Shown here: positions 1 through 12,576 of the stretch, one piece after another
Layout of the letters: the number at the start of each line of letters is the position of its first letter
Position numbering within the stretch: the stretch's first letter is position 1
From: Brevipalpus yothersi
Taxonomy: Eukaryota > Arthropoda > Arachnida > Trombidiformes > Tenuipalpidae
NCBI GenBank assembly: GCA_003956705.1
Contig: QZCP01000189.1
Span: 8,778-72,777 of the forward strand
Direction of reading: 5' to 3'
Length of the DNA: 64,000 nt
The notes under the pieces: model-generated
The model's input: only the letters and a program-made list of their open reading frames with translations
Told to the model about the DNA's origin: nothing
Databases searched by the model: none
Program-made: the position numbers and the translations under genes

Positions 1-1563
1 AAACTTGAGAATGTTGGCGATTATATCTCGAGGAGGAAAAGTCTTGGAGAGCAGAATCATCATGTTTTCCACTTAGAGAATAATGAGAAGAGATAAGTCT
101 TCAATCTTCCTGAGCCGGGATTGGAATGTTTATCATTTTTTTCGGTCTCATTATAAATGATATAATCCGCTAAGAAAAGTCCATCAAGACCTAGGAATGT
201 GCAGTTTTAGCTATTCTCCTTTCAAAAAAATAAAATGATTTGTCTTCATCCAAGTTAGAGCTGCAAATAGCTGCTTCTGCTATCCATCTTTCAAACCATA
301 GGTTACCATGAACTTGGCTTAAGGTGACAGATACAATGTCCGTTGGATTGAAATGAATGTAATTAGGCAAAGAAAGCCATATCAGTAGCCGAACTGTCAC
401 ATACAACCATATCAGTACATTGTGCTCTCTGCTCTTCTATCTACCACATCTTCTTTATCGCATCTGAAGGCTTTCAAGAGCTCTACGCCCTCTCGTTCAC
501 TCTGATAGCTCTTTTTCAATGGAGTTAGCTCCCTGAGAATAGCAGTTCGTATCGTGCTGAGGATATAAATCGATGGGAAATTTTCAAGCTACATATCAAA
601 GACATTTTAGCAGGCCACAGACATCATGTAGTGATTTCAATCCTTCTCTTTTCTGATAGATCAGATATCTTTTTGAGCCACCAGAATTTTATTTCTATCT
701 TTTCCTTTTCTACAGAGAGTTTAATACATGGGAATCCATAAACTTCTGCTCTGATTTTCATGAATGTGATGATTGTGACTGTATTAGATTTCTTCTTCTA
801 TTTCTGATGGAGAGAGATTATCCAAGTAATCAACAACTAGAAATGGTCTTACCAGCAAGTGAAGTTTCATTTGTATCTGAAATTCTTCTATAAGATGGAC
901 AGGAGCCATGGTTTAGGTGAGTAACAGGATATTTTCCCTCGGTTTGGTTTTAATTATTGATAAACTCTCCTCAGACAGCACACTGTCATTTCAATATTAG
1001 CAAAGGAGAGCTTTTATTCTAAGGCTCTCTGATATCTGAATGATTTTTGAAGGCTTATTTAGATTAGATTTAACAATGACTCAGCACTCAGTTAACTCCA
1101 CATTCTTCGTTAAGAGAGAGAATGGGTTCGGATTATTAAAGAGTAAGCACGCTGCTAACCGATGATCACACGAGAGAGATGATAACAATGATGTAGTCCT
1201 CTCAAATTATAAACATCAATTCAGAATGGTATCTTCTAACAACTTCTATCTTCTTGTAAGCGAGTGAGAGGAGAAATGCGCCAATGGCCTCGACTTTCAC
1301 ATCGTTTTGTTCAAGGTGACAGAAATCAAGAGGTTTTCGACTCATATCTTGTTCTTGACTCGGCTCTTTTCCTGTTCGGTCCATCTCCAATCGGGAATAC
1401 ACAAATTATCCATGAAAACTTGAAGTAACCAGCTCACAACTCACGAATAGCCTCCAATCTTTCATAATCTTTGATGATCTTTGATATTCTTTGATAAAAA
1501 ATTTTTCCATGAGCTTTAATCTATTTCAAGACATTTTACTCTTCTCCCTATCTAGTTGGATAG
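1..1563. other. gene-less stretch, nothing recognised
   Basis: AT-rich sequence. The open frames on both strands are short and lack splice sites or composition that would support coding. I see no repeat shared with the rest of the window here. Confidence 0.5.
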
Positions 1564-1959
1564 TATCTAGAAGATCCTCCTCATGGTTTTGAAGAAGAAT
1601 ATTTCGATCTGAATATTCGATTGGCTCAACTCTCGGCTGAAGAGCAAAAGATAGCGATGAGATTTACGATGGCTCAAGACATAATCCAATCTATCAAAAC
1701 AGAGAAGTGTGGTTATCAGCGTATGATGTATTGGGGAAGTTGGCAGGTTTCTTATAAGTTGAAGGAACCTGAGTTACTTTATTGAACCGGGGGATAATGC
1801 CAAAGGAAGATTGCTCGAGAGCATATTCTTGAACTGAATAAACTAATTCTCCAGGATTCTGAGCATTCTTCAGGTTTCAATATCGGGCGAATAATAGGAA
1901 AACCTGGAGAAAATGAACGCTATAAAATGCCGCGAATGAATGGCTCATCCCAGAACTAA
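1564..1959 (+). pseudogene. degraded coding fragment, unknown protein
   Basis: One frame stays open for about 130 codons except for two clustered stops, a TGA at 1783 and a TAA at 1795. The translation reads like a soluble protein: before the stops it has FDLNIRLAQLSAEEQ and KCGYQRMMYWGSW, and after them REHILELNKLILQDSEHSSG. Composition does not change across the stops, so I take this as a broken exon or transposon ORF rather than chance. It lies about 400 bp outside the left end of the ISL2EU-like element. I do not recognise the family. A short intron removing the two stops is possible but no good GT-AG pair was found. Confidence 0.4.
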
Positions 1960-2368
1960 GCGATGTGATAGTCGAAGGTGTTGAGCGCCTCTTTTTTCAC
2001 TAGAATGAGAAGTGCAGTCTGTTGCAGAACAGTAAGGCTACAAGATTTTAGCTTAGATCATAGGAAATTCAACTCAACTAAGAATTCAACCGCCTCATGG
2101 CATAAGAGGATAGTAAGTTCGGTCGATGAAAAAGTTTGAACGAAAACTCCATTCCGATCGAAATCGAGTCTCGATGACACATGGATGGTTGCAAAAAATA
2201 CGGCCACAACCAGAAAAGCACCAAAAACAGAAAGGAGAGATTCCACTCCCCATAGGTCATTTGCCCATGGATCCAGATTTGAAAAAAATTAGATTTTCGA
2301 ATTTCACTCATCAAGATCGATAACAAATACCATTAGCGTTTTTTGAGAGATAGCTCCTTACATGAGAT

Positions 2369-2890
2369 AATCACGTTCCAAAGTGCTAGTTTTGGCTAGC
2401 ACCTCAGAACTTCATGCCACCAAAATGAAACTTAATTCATTGAATAGATCTTAATTAAGACTCTCAGCAAATACCAACTTTTTGCTCATCGATTCATTCA
2501 AAATTGTTTTATCGTCAAAAGATCAATTTTTTTGGTAACGCTAAATTGGCCATTTGGTCTATATCTCATCAACCCGACAGGATATTGACATAATTCTTTC
2601 GCCATTGAAAAGAAATTATCAGATAACGTAAGATCAGACTGTTGGTCACATGAGTCATTGGCGGAAAATAGCAGAATGAAAACTCACCCCAATATTTCAT
2701 TATGCATTGACATTTGGATGTGAATTTTTTCGTATCAAAGTGGCTGCCACCATCCGAAGATAGGCTTTTTCTTACAGAACAGATCACGGACACCCAGAGG
2801 ACCTCCAGCAATGACCTGTTTAAGGGTGCAAATTGTAAAAAAATAGGAAATCTGGAGGAACGATTGGTCATTTTCATCCATTGGAGATAT
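2369..2890 (+). repeat. left long terminal inverted repeat
   Basis: Near-perfect inverted copy of 7210-7730. The stretch containing TAAATTGGCCATTTGGTC is easily followed in both arms. Open frames inside the arm (minus strand here, plus strand in the right arm) are the same sequence read twice and are not taken as genes. Confidence 0.8.
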
Positions 2891-3409
2891 TTTATTTAAA
2901 AATAGCTGCAATTCTTCGAGTTCATACTCGGCTCTGGATTTATTCAATTAATCAATCCGATTTGAATATTCTTGGTGTCCAATAAGGCTCTAGAAGAGCT
3001 ATAATTTAACCAGGATCTCATTTACATCATACGAAAACCGAACTCGGCGCTCATAAATCCAATTCCAAGTGAGTTTGCGCGGGTCAAACGAAGCGGAAAC
3101 ATGCCAGTTGAAGTAGTTGTCACTGTTGTTGCGGTTTTGTTTTGTTTTCTCTCTTTTCTCTCTACTTGGGGCCATTATTGGTCCAGATCTCTGGTTTTTG
3201 TGGCTGAAATTGTTTTTTGAAACCCCACTCACCCACTCACTGACCTCTCCTTTGCCCCCAGTGCCAAAATGTTTGTAGTTTTTTTGTTTTTTTCATTTTT
3301 CTTTTTTGCATTGGTCTGAAGACCACGCTGCCAAATTTTTTCCAAAATCTAGATGGCTCCACCCGCAGCTGTGTAGTTTCATCTTTTGGTATCAGCTTTT
3401 TGCACAATT

Positions 3410-3480
3410 TTTGATTTTTTCCTCTCTCTTTCTTCCTCTTTCTTTCTTTTTCTTCTACATATTCTCATTTTATCTCTTTA
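3410..3480 (+). other. pyrimidine-rich tract inside the transposon
   Basis: A run of almost pure C/T upstream of the transposase, inside the ISL2EU-like element. It could be part of a leader or promoter; no TATA box was identified. The open frame just after it (3549-3650) is more GC-rich and could be a 5' exon, but I cannot connect it. Confidence 0.3.
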
Positions 3481-4094
3481 TGAATACTTGTTCTCTGTGA
3501 CAAGACCGGGGAGATAGGTCTAGTTTAGTTTAGTTTCATGTTAGGTTCTTGGAGAGTGGATTGTCACCCTTGAGCAAGGTGCCTTCACAGGGGCTGCCCG
3601 CATCAGAAGATGCAGCGAAGAATCTCCGCATAAACGCGGCCTGGGTGAGCCTCCATCTGACTTTGGCTTATATCGTCCCATTATGCTGTCCAATTTTTTT
3701 TGGCTTATTGAGTCCACCATTCTTCAGCTTGTTAGGTTGTTTTTCGTTCGCAGGAAAGGGTTAGGGTTTGTGTTGTGTGTACTTGGTAAGGTATTTTTTT
3801 GTTCTTGCTGTGCTTCCTAGGGCTGCTTTTTGCATGGCTTCGCTGCTTGATGGCTTCTTCAGGGTGAGATTCTCATAAGCAGAAGATAACTTTTACCATG
3901 GAGAGATCCTTGCTGATGATGATTCACGCTTCGATAATGTCTTTCTATCTCTGTAATTTTTCTTAATTCCTCTTTCAATCAATTCTTAACTTTTCTGATC
4001 AGTAGATCCACTCTCCAGCAAGATCTCATGAACAATGGAGCAGATCTGTTGAGGTTGTGATAGAACAGGGGAGACAATAAGAAAAACAGATAAG

Positions 4095-7052
4095 GTGAAG
4101 ACTAGGTTCAACATCATCAATGATGATATTGCCAATTTTCTCACTAGAAAATCAAAATATAGATGCATGAAAGGCTGGGGAATCTGTAAAAAATGTCGGG
4201 ATTCTTGGAACACTGAGCTAACCAGAAGGAGGAGACAACAAGCCCTGGATCCCAATCGCCCCAGAACAACAATTGAGGGAGTCTTTGAACCAGTTGCTGA
4301 ACCATCTTGAATAAGAGATCCGATCGATCTCAGTCGGGTCGAGGTATCAGCTAGCTCCATGACGATTTTCACTGATCCATCAATTTTTAGTCCACTTTCT
4401 TTCACTTCCTCGCCTAGAAAGGCTCAAGTCTCCCAGTTTCCACCAGTTGAGATGGGTGAAGAAGGAAGAGATTCGGATGACTCTGATCAAGATGTGGAAT
4501 CACAAGAAGACTCAGGTGATCCAGAAAATTTGGAACCTGATTCTGATAATGATGATGTAGGAGCTGATCCAGACTTCGAGATGATAGAGTACGAGGAAAC
4601 AGAAGGCGAAAGTGATTTTGATGTCACAATATCGAGCCATTCTCTATGTTTATATGGTTGTGATACTCCAACTGAGCTCACAATAGTGCTCGAAAAGCAT
4701 GGAGTTGAAATACTCGTCATTTATCGAGCATTCATACCTAAAAATGCTCGTTTCTGTAAATCCTCCTCATATTCTCCTCCTGAAGAACCAGTCCTGAGTG
4801 AACAGCCAATGGACATCCAGCGTTACAGAGAAGCCTTGGGATTGGTGATCAAGTGACGTTCAATGATTGGAAGTATTCAGATACCGGAATCTGGAGAATA
4901 TAATTCAGCAAGAATTGCTCAGCTCACCACACTATCTTCTGTCAATTTTGATGATCTACTCGGTTATATAGGTGGTGTTGAGAATGCTAGTCAGAGTCTT
5001 GGGGCATATTCCTTTAGGTTGAGAACTGGATTGCCGTTGCAAGAGGTTGCAATGCTTTTTGACATGCCAAAAACAACACTCTTTCGTAGGATCAAGAAAA
5101 TAACCCATCATTTATACAACAAGTTCTGTCCTCTGAACCTTGGATTCAATCAATTTGAAAATAGAGAGCAGACGTTCAAACATCATACTGAAATTGTGAA
5201 TAAACTAATGTTATCTGAAAGACAGAGATTCCAGCTAGCTAAAATAAGGATTCGGGATGGGACATACAGGGTGTTTCAGAGTAATATGACGAGTTTGAAA
5301 CGCTTATATCTTGAGAACCTTTCAGAGAATTCTGGAAATTCTCTCGATATTGTACAGTAAGAATGTGTAAGTTTTGTTCGTCATAAGTTTCAGAGGAGTC
5401 CGAGAAATTTTCAGGATAGATAACAGGGTCCAAAGTGAAAATTTAGTATATCTCATCTGGTGAATGTGATTTTGACAAAGTGAGGACATTTTTGGAATCC
5501 TCATAAAAAATCACATCTTATGAAGTTGGTCCGAGATAGATGAGATAAGAGATAAGAAAGCGGGCGATCAAACTTAATCACCTCAGCCCGAACTTAAGGC
5601 TTCCTCAGCCCCCATTGACAGATATGAATAGCTTCAAAATCGCGAATCAGACTTATTTTGGCCTTAGAATTCCTTATCATGCCTAAAATTCCTGCAAATC
5701 ATAATTTCATTCTTCCTACTGTCAGGCTGCTCGAGAGCAAATTGAGCTCTACTATTCTATGCACGGTCTCGTGAAGTGGAGAGGACTCAACCTACTTCTT
5801 TCAATGAATTTAACCTATCAGCATCCTCTCCAGGATTTTTTGAGCCTTAAAAACCGCTTTTTTGAGCATGATTATCTCATTCATGGTCCATTCGTTATCA
5901 GAGAAGACAATGAATTCGGAATCATTAAAAGGAGAATTTGATTGGAGAGACATCCTGTTAACTCATGTGAATTGGATGCTCGCTCGAAAAACCCCTGAGT
6001 CAGGGTTTTCATGAGAGGTCGAAGATCGAGAACGAATGGATACTAGCTGAGAGGAGGAATCGCTTATCCTGCAAGTTTCGCTGTCAGTTACTCATCAAAA
6101 TGATGAGTTCCAGGTTAATCAGTGAGAAGAAGTCATCTTAAAATGTCAAAACAGCAGCTTTTTTGTCCAAAATCTCCATAGATGAACCAAAAAGTCTAGT
6201 TTTCAGCTCTCTTATCTCTTATCTCATCGATCTCGGACCAACTTTATAAGATGTGATTTTTTATGAGGATTCCAAAAATGTCATCACTTTGTCAAAATTT
6301 CACCCACTAGCCAAGATATCCCAAATTTCCACTTTGGACCCTGTTATCTATCCTGAAAATTTATCGGACTCCTTTGAAACTTATGACGAACAAAACTTAC
6401 ACATTCTTACTGTACAATATCGAGAGAATTTCCAGAATTCTCTGAAAAGTTCTCAAGATATAAGCGTTTCAAACTCGTCATATTACTCTGAAACACCCTG
6501 TATATCTACATGCAAAAAAGGATGAATGTGAAAGTTCAAAAGGAGTCTTTTTCTGAACAGAAAAAAGTACCATTGTTCAAGCCAATGCTGTGTGTTTTCC
6601 CTGAGGGTTATATTCATGAAATATTTCCATACAACACCGCAAAATCGAATGATGCAACCATTTTCAGGAGAATAGCTCCTAGTACATCAATGCTTACCTC
6701 GATGCATGTAAAGATGCGAAACTTTCCAATCAAGTAAGATAATGAATTTCCACCATCTCATTCTCTGAATAATCATCTTCCCCCCTAGGTTCAGGTATAC
6801 ACAGGCGATTGTCGTAATATGTTGAGCAGACATCGCATTGAAGCCAGCCAACCAATTCTTGTGCGGATGAAAGTACCTTCTAGGCATAGAAGCCAACATG
6901 TTCATACATCCTTCGTCGTTCTCGATAGCCAAGCATCTGGGCTTGATCGTCTAGCAGCCTTCTGTTGTACTTGCCTGAGTGGTTTACGGACTATCAATCC
7001 TTGTGGTCATGTTATAGCGATGATCAAACTGTTGGGTAATCCTTCTAGTTGA
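4095..7052 (+). pseudogene. decayed ISL2EU-like transposase, split by an insertion
   Basis: Three plus-strand segments in one frame: 4095-4310, 4359-4856 and 4863-5266. They are separated only by TGA stops at 4308 and 4854. The third segment ends at D-G-T-Y, where a 1,234-bp element plus TA is inserted, and resumes at 6503 with IYMQK. The first segment has a small Cys motif (C-x7-C-x2-C). The second has a long Asp/Glu-rich stretch. The third has a helix-turn-helix region (SLGAYSFRLRTGLPLQEVA) typical of this transposase group, followed by the first catalytic Asp in DGTY. After the insertion come PLFKPMLCVFPEGYIHE and an NDA motif. A GT-AG intron at about 6734-6788 leads to a last segment with GDCRNMLSRHR and a Cys/His motif (CCTCLSGLRTINPCGH). 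The intron phase is off by one base, so a small deletion near the donor is likely. Not functional. Confidence 0.75.
5267..6500. mobile_element. Tc1/mariner-type element with about 295-bp TIRs
   Basis: Starts CAGGGTGTTTCAGAGTAATATG and ends with its reverse complement. It is flanked by TA on both sides (5265-5266 and 6501-6502), the target duplication expected for Tc1/mariner. The inverted arms extend about 295 bp (to about 5562 and from about 6205). The roughly 640-bp interior holds no intact transposase. It does share sequence, including a pyrimidine-tract-AG splice-acceptor-like site, with the interior of the related element at 60268-61512. Element plus one TA is 1,236 bp, a multiple of three, so removing it rejoins the host transposase in frame. 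Confidence 0.85.
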
Positions 7053-7209
7053 ACACCAGCCGAAAAACTTTCCAAAATCGTGACTGATCATGAGTTACAT
7101 GATGAAAGTGGAGGGGAATGAGAACAATAAATCATCGAGCAATGTATACTGTATTTGATACACTGTCCAATTGCATCAGGAATAAACTTTCCCTGGATTG
7201 TGGAATAAA

Positions 7210-7730
7210 CTATCTCCAATGGATCAAAATGACCAATCGTTTCTCCACTTTTCCTATTTTTTACAATTTGCACCCTTAAACAGGTCATTGATGGATGTCT
7301 TCTGGGTGTCCGTGATCTGTTCTGTAAGAAAAAGCCTATCTTCGGATGGTGGCAGCCACTTTGATACGAAAAAATTCACATCCAGATGTCAATGCATAAT
7401 GAAATATTGGGGTGAGTTTTCATTCTGCTATTTTCCGCCAATGACTCATGTGACCAACAGTCTGATCTTACGTTATCTGATAATTTCTTTTCAATGGCGA
7501 AAGAATTATGTCAATATCCTGTCGGGTTGATGAGATATAGACCAAATGGCCAATTTAGCGTTACCAAAAAAATTGATCTTTTGACGATAAAACAATTTTG
7601 AATGAATCGATGAGCAAAAAGTTGGTATTTGCTGAGAGTCTTAATTAAGATCTATTCAATGAATTAAGTTTCATTTTGGTGGCATGAAGTTCTGAGGTGC
7701 TAGCCAAAACTAGCACTTTGGAACGTGATT
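7210..7730 (-). repeat. right long terminal inverted repeat
   Basis: Inverted partner of 2369-2890, ending GGAACGTGATT directly before the flanking AT at 7731. Confidence 0.8.
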
Positions 7731-8604
7731 ATCATCTTGAAAAAAATTCTCAAAAAATTTTGAACCTCACATCTGATCTCAGCTCAGTAAGATCTATCTG
7801 TGTGTGTGAATTCCTATCAAAATAAAAAATCATGGGCAGAAATGGAATCCCTCCTTTCAGGCAAGGAAAAAAAAGTTCGCAATGGTTCCCGATTGAATAT
7901 CAGGTGAATGTGTCGAAGATTTTCATTTCAAAATTCTCTCAATTTTTGTAAAAATCGCATAATTTTGAATTGAAAAGTTTTAGAGTCACTCATCATTGGC
8001 CAAGAAGAAGCTTAACTGATATGGAAAGAATAGTAGCCATTCCGGCCCCAGCTGATTATGATCTGCATTTTATTATCTCTTCATTTATTTTTCGATGAGA
8101 AACACGATGACGATGTTTTCAAGTCTCTATCTCCAACCGTTCTAGAGATATGAGTGCAATGTTTTTGAGCCCTATTTGACCTTCGAGAAGCTCAACCTCT
8201 TCCGATCTCAATTAAATTGAGTTTTACCGAAAAGTCAATGTTAGTCTCATCCCATGGATGTACTCATTATCAGGTAGAACATCTCCTCGATAAGATGGGA
8301 ATGTAAAACTCGTTCCTAGATCAAAAATACCATATCTCTGGGAGAAGGCTTGACAACAAAACCAAACTTGCACATCATGATAAACAAACAGTGTTCAACA
8401 TATATATGAAGTCTGATCTCTCTAATCAGGGAACTTTCTGAGATATTGTCAAAAAGTCATTTTTTGACCCATACTGGGTGGAAGTCAGAAATTGGCTTGA
8501 CCACAGGACCAAACTCATATGGTATGTTGAAAATAATGAGTTAAAGATAATCATCGAGTTTCATCATTCTATCTAGGGAGCTTTTTGAAATATGGAGAAA
8601 TACT

Positions 8605-8965
8605 CATTTCAACCTCTATCTATGCTTCCTTTTGGCTATTAACCGGAAGCGGAACTGCTATAGTGCCCAAACTATCACTTTTTCTCACTCATGAGGACTC
8701 GTCATGCGCAACTTGACACTCACTCCATAAGTTGCGCCATTGATAGTTTCTCGCTCAGTTCCGCTGCTGGTCACAGTGATGTGACGTTGGCTCGTAGTGG
8801 AGAGCTAATACATGGACACTTCTAGTATCTCCACAACTAGCTTCTGGGATTGATCTTAATATTGAGTGATAATGCCAATAATTGAGTTAGCGTGGCCATT
8901 GGTGCACTTAAGCAGGTCAACTGACAGTTAATAGCCAAAAGGAAGCATGGATAGAGGTTGAAGTG
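8605..8965. repeat. 39-bp inverted repeat flanking a 283-bp core
   Basis: The arms 8605-8643 and 8927-8965 match as reverse complements with about two mismatches and share the core TTCCTTTTGGCTATTAAC. The core has no open frame of note. It could be a small inverted-repeat element, or the end region of the Tc1-like element whose decayed transposase begins about 30 bp downstream. No clear target duplication was identified. Confidence 0.55.
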
Positions 8966-8989
8966 AAAATATTGGTCCACCCAAATTGG

Positions 8990-9770
8990 TTATCAATGAT
9001 TTTCTCAAAGATACAAAGCAATATGGACAGAAAATACATACTGGATGGCCAAGAATTCTCATGAATCCTCAGTCTTGACATGTCCTAAGACTGATCACAC
9101 ATCAAAACAAGTCTTCTCTTGAAGTCCAGCGTCAATTAGACCTTACCTTTGACTGTTCACTCTTTATTGATAAGCTCGAGATGCTGGACATATCGAGTTC
9201 AAGAGAGTTAATCACAAGCCACCTTTGAAGAATGAATACCGAGAAAATCGACTGAATTTCGCTCGAGAACGCGTTGATTTTGGGGATAAGTGGCTTCAAG
9301 TCATGAGAAAAAATCCAATTCTGATGGTTCTGATGGATTTCATCACTATTGGTATGATCTCCAGAAAGATTAGCGAATTCTTCCCAAATCTCAAATCAGA
9401 GGTGGAAGTTCCATATGGTTTTGTGTAAGTCCCAACGGAACCACTGATATCGCTTTTCTCGACTTGAACATTGAATCGAAAAACTGAAAAAATCACTTCG
9501 CCAATATGCTCAGATATGTTCAACCATCTGTCCAAAAAGTGACGATTGATGGTCGAGATGTGATATCTTTCCTTTCTTCGGAAACTTCCATATTCATCAA
9601 AATAATCACAATATCGATCAAAATGGAGAGGAGGTTTCCCGAAACTGCCCTTTTTTGGCCCACATCTGATCATGAGAATATTTACATACTCAGATAGTAT
9701 ATGATTCATAGAGCATACTGGTCTTGGTTTCAAATCGATGGGGTCAAAGGTCACGGAGATATTCGACCTT
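8990..9770 (+). pseudogene. decayed Tc1/mariner-family transposase
   Basis: Reading across frames on the plus strand gives the Tc1 transposase landmarks in order. There is a helix-turn-helix-like part with a GWPR motif. Near 9225 comes YRENRLNFARERVDFGDKW, matching the RLxFA...WxxV block before the first catalytic Asp. Then SHEKKSNSDGSDGFHHYWYD corresponds to the SDEKxFxxDGPDGxxYYW block. It is followed by GGSSIWFCVSPNG and an LFWPTSDHENIYILR stretch corresponding to WPxxSPDLNPIEN. Several frameshifts and stops separate the blocks, and in the SH-E block the first catalytic Asp reads as His. Dead copy. Confidence 0.7.
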
Positions 9771-12426
9771 GAAGTTTTAGGAAAACTTCGCTATTTTCCA
9801 TGTCTTTTCATTTTTACATGATGATTGAGCCTCATCACATCTTCTTATTGCCCTCACGCTTCATTCACTCTCAATTCTCTCAAAAATTGACTCATGATGC
9901 GATTAAATCACAAAAACATGAGAAAAAAGCATTCTTTCACTGTTTTGCAGCAATTTATCAGCAGAGGATTGGTCAATCCCTCTTTTTGATCTCATTCTCA
10001 AAAAGTCTAGCTCAACAGACATCTGGATGAGTATCGATGAGGCTTCTATGGGATTCGTATAGAGGCATTTCCATACTAGAGCCCGCTATGGGCATGTTTT
10101 TTGACAACTTAGCTCCCTAAATCCCAGAAATCCCTCAATTTTATAGTGTTTTCTGAAAGCTCAGTACGTTTGCAATCAATATAGATATCGATAAGATCAA
10201 ATTATTCTTTAATCGGAGCGATCACATGCGCAAACCCCGAAAAATCGCGTCTTTATTGTTTTGAATGTATATCATCTACTGCACCACTTTCACCTCCAGA
10301 TAATCGAGTTTTTCTGATGTACTCTGACAGAGTCTATCCAAAAAACTGTGTTTCATGCTGCAAAAGGCCGTTCTGAGTACGATCATTTAGAAAAACCATA
10401 TTTTTGAATAGTTCTTCGCCTATATTCTAGCCCACACCATTTTTGAGCGCCTTTCGAGGCTAAATTGACAGAGTAAATCAAAATAAATCATCACTAGCTT
10501 GATTTGATCCTGCTTCAAGAAGGGAAAGAGCATCATCCATTCGACAAACTATATTTTTGGCGATATTTCAGGGTTTTCTGTGTATTTTCGAACGGAAAAC
10601 GTGATCTCAACGTAGAATTTTGAAATATCTATCTTCAACAAGTAGTGTGCAATCTATTCATTCTAATTTTATCAAAGTCCTGAGCAAGTTCTAACGACTA
10701 GAAAAATCCGTCGATAACTCGGAAACCAAGAATCGGATCGAATTTTGGATGACAGATTTGGATTCTTCGTTAGAGGTTACTCCTGGAACTGAAAAAAATG
10801 ATAATGGGCCGAAATGGGATACCTCCTTTCGTTCCCATGAAAGGTCTTCCTATCTGCTCAATGTTGTTCTAATTTGAACTGAAAAGCTCCTTCCCTAATC
10901 GACAAAGACTATGATTATGTGAAAGATTCATGAAAGCTGAGTTTTATTCGTATCTATCGAGCTTGTTGAAGGAATGAATGGATCTGGAATGATGATACAT
11001 CTCTCACACTCCGAATATCTGTGAAAAGCCTATAAAATTCACGAATATTGTCGGTTCTAGCCAAGTAAGTAATCGTATGGACTATTAATGTTGCGCTGAT
11101 AGAACATACCAGTGAGTTCCCCGTTCTAAAAATGGCTTGTAACAGAGATCAAAGCTTATAAAAGAGTTTCTTCTCTTTCTTACCCCCTCTCTCTCGATTT
11201 AAATCAAGCGTCTCTTTACTGGCCAATGGGCTTAGAGAAAGGAGCCACTTATTCGAATAGTGTATAGATAGTTTGAGATATTCAGTTATGAGATTTCTAT
11301 CTGTAGTTATATGCTCAATGAATATATGGTGCCCAATTCTAGGGGGAAAGATAACTTTCCAATTATCAGTCAGATTACTGATGATTTTGTAGTATTCATA
11401 GACGATGAAGCTGCTGCCAAACTGTAACACAATTGGTTCCAGACATATTGATACCTACACCCCAATATATTGATTAGACCATTGGTACCCTGGAACTTGC
11501 TCGATCTTCTTCAAATGATGTTTTCTGGAGAGTCTGCTCTAGTTTGTGTCCTCATATACTAATACTAATATTGATACGATGGAGTGTGACTGAGATGGGA
11601 TGTGCTAAGAAAAACTCATTCTTCCAGCTTTTCTGTGATATTTCGGAGAATCGGCTTGAACACATCATCAAACTCGCATACATTAAAAAGTGACTGATTG
11701 TTTAAACTCCGCGTAACTTATATTCTCCTTTCCAAGGAATTTCTTGAGATATGATAGGGAGAGGTCATCTTTTGGGCAGAGAATTGGCTCTAACATACCA
11801 CGAAATTCTCTTAGTCTATTAATTAGAGTGGTATAAATGCATCGACCAAATTTTATCTCTCTGTTTCTCCATCTCATTCTCTTCGTATCTCAAAAAATTC
11901 CCTGAATAGAGAAATGAAACTCAGTTATTTTACATATGTATCATACTAATCCAATCAATAGATTTTGATAGCTTTGTTGTGTATTGAAGAGTTCATCAGA
12001 CTAGAATACGGAGTATGAAACGTTCTCTTCCTCAATCTCATTTCCCTCCCCATACCTTGTTTTCCTCAGAAGCAAGTATTTAGCAACCTGAACCTCTCTA
12101 TCTTTCTAACTCCACTATTCTCAACCAATAATTAACATGTGATGAAGCTTCCATGATGATTCATCCTGCCATCTAACCTCTCTCTGTTGAAGGGAATCAG
12201 ATGAGATTTGATAGTTAACTATTATTTCAACCATCTCTTTATTCCAAGGTTACGAATCTGTAGTTACTGATTAGTTCTGATTATAGGGTGTGATTTAAAT
12301 TTCCTCCGTCAATTTGAGCCTATGAATTAGGTTTTCAACCCATCAAGCTAATGAATGTGATGGAAATAGAAGACTCCCATTCCTGACCAACGAATATCTG
12401 TAATCATGGTGAGTAATCTTATCTTA
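9771..12426. other. gene-less stretch, nothing recognised
   Basis: AT-rich, with no open frame that looks coding. A short segment near 10790-10900 resembles one near 7830-7900 (both contain a GAAATGG-ATNCCTCCTTTC core), suggesting a diverged repeat on both sides of the Tc1-like remnant. Confidence 0.4.
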
Positions 12427-12432
12427 TTTATT
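12427..12432 (-). terminator. polyadenylation signal AATAAA
   Basis: AATAAA on the minus strand, about 145 bp downstream of the stop codon of the gene at 12577-13194. It is the first canonical signal after that gene. Confidence 0.45.
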
Positions 12433-12576
12433 CTCCACAGATCTCCAAGTAAGATTATTCGAATGTACAGGCGCTATTTGCAGACTCCCACTCTTTTCTC
12501 TTCGAGAGAGAGCATTCGAGTCGTAGAAAATAATATTCATTCTATCTTTGGAGATGAAAGAGTGGAAGATAGAACA

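Larger units (their letters stand above)
2369..7730 (+). mobile_element. ISL2EU-like DNA transposon with long TIRs
   Basis: The ends are inverted copies of each other, starting AATCACGTTCCAAAGTGCTAG on the left, and each is flanked by the dinucleotide AT (2367-2368 and 7731-7732), consistent with a 2-bp target duplication. The inverted arms run about 520 bp on each side (2369-2890 and 7210-7730) with few differences. Between them lies a decayed transposase reading left to right. A later Tc1/mariner-type insertion (5267-6500) makes up 1.2 kb of the interior, so the original element was about 4.1 kb. The transposase type and 2-bp duplication fit the ISL2EU superfamily as I know it. The companion YqaJ-type nuclease reported in some ISL2EU elements was not seen. 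Confidence 0.75.

Noticed and set aside
2569..2877. 102-codon minus-strand frame and its twin at 7198-7530
   Set aside because: Both are the same inverted-repeat arm of the ISL2EU-like element; conservation comes from the repeat, not from protein selection.
9296..9754. 152-codon minus-strand frame
   Set aside because: The plus strand at the same place carries ordered Tc1 transposase motifs; the minus frame is its shadow.
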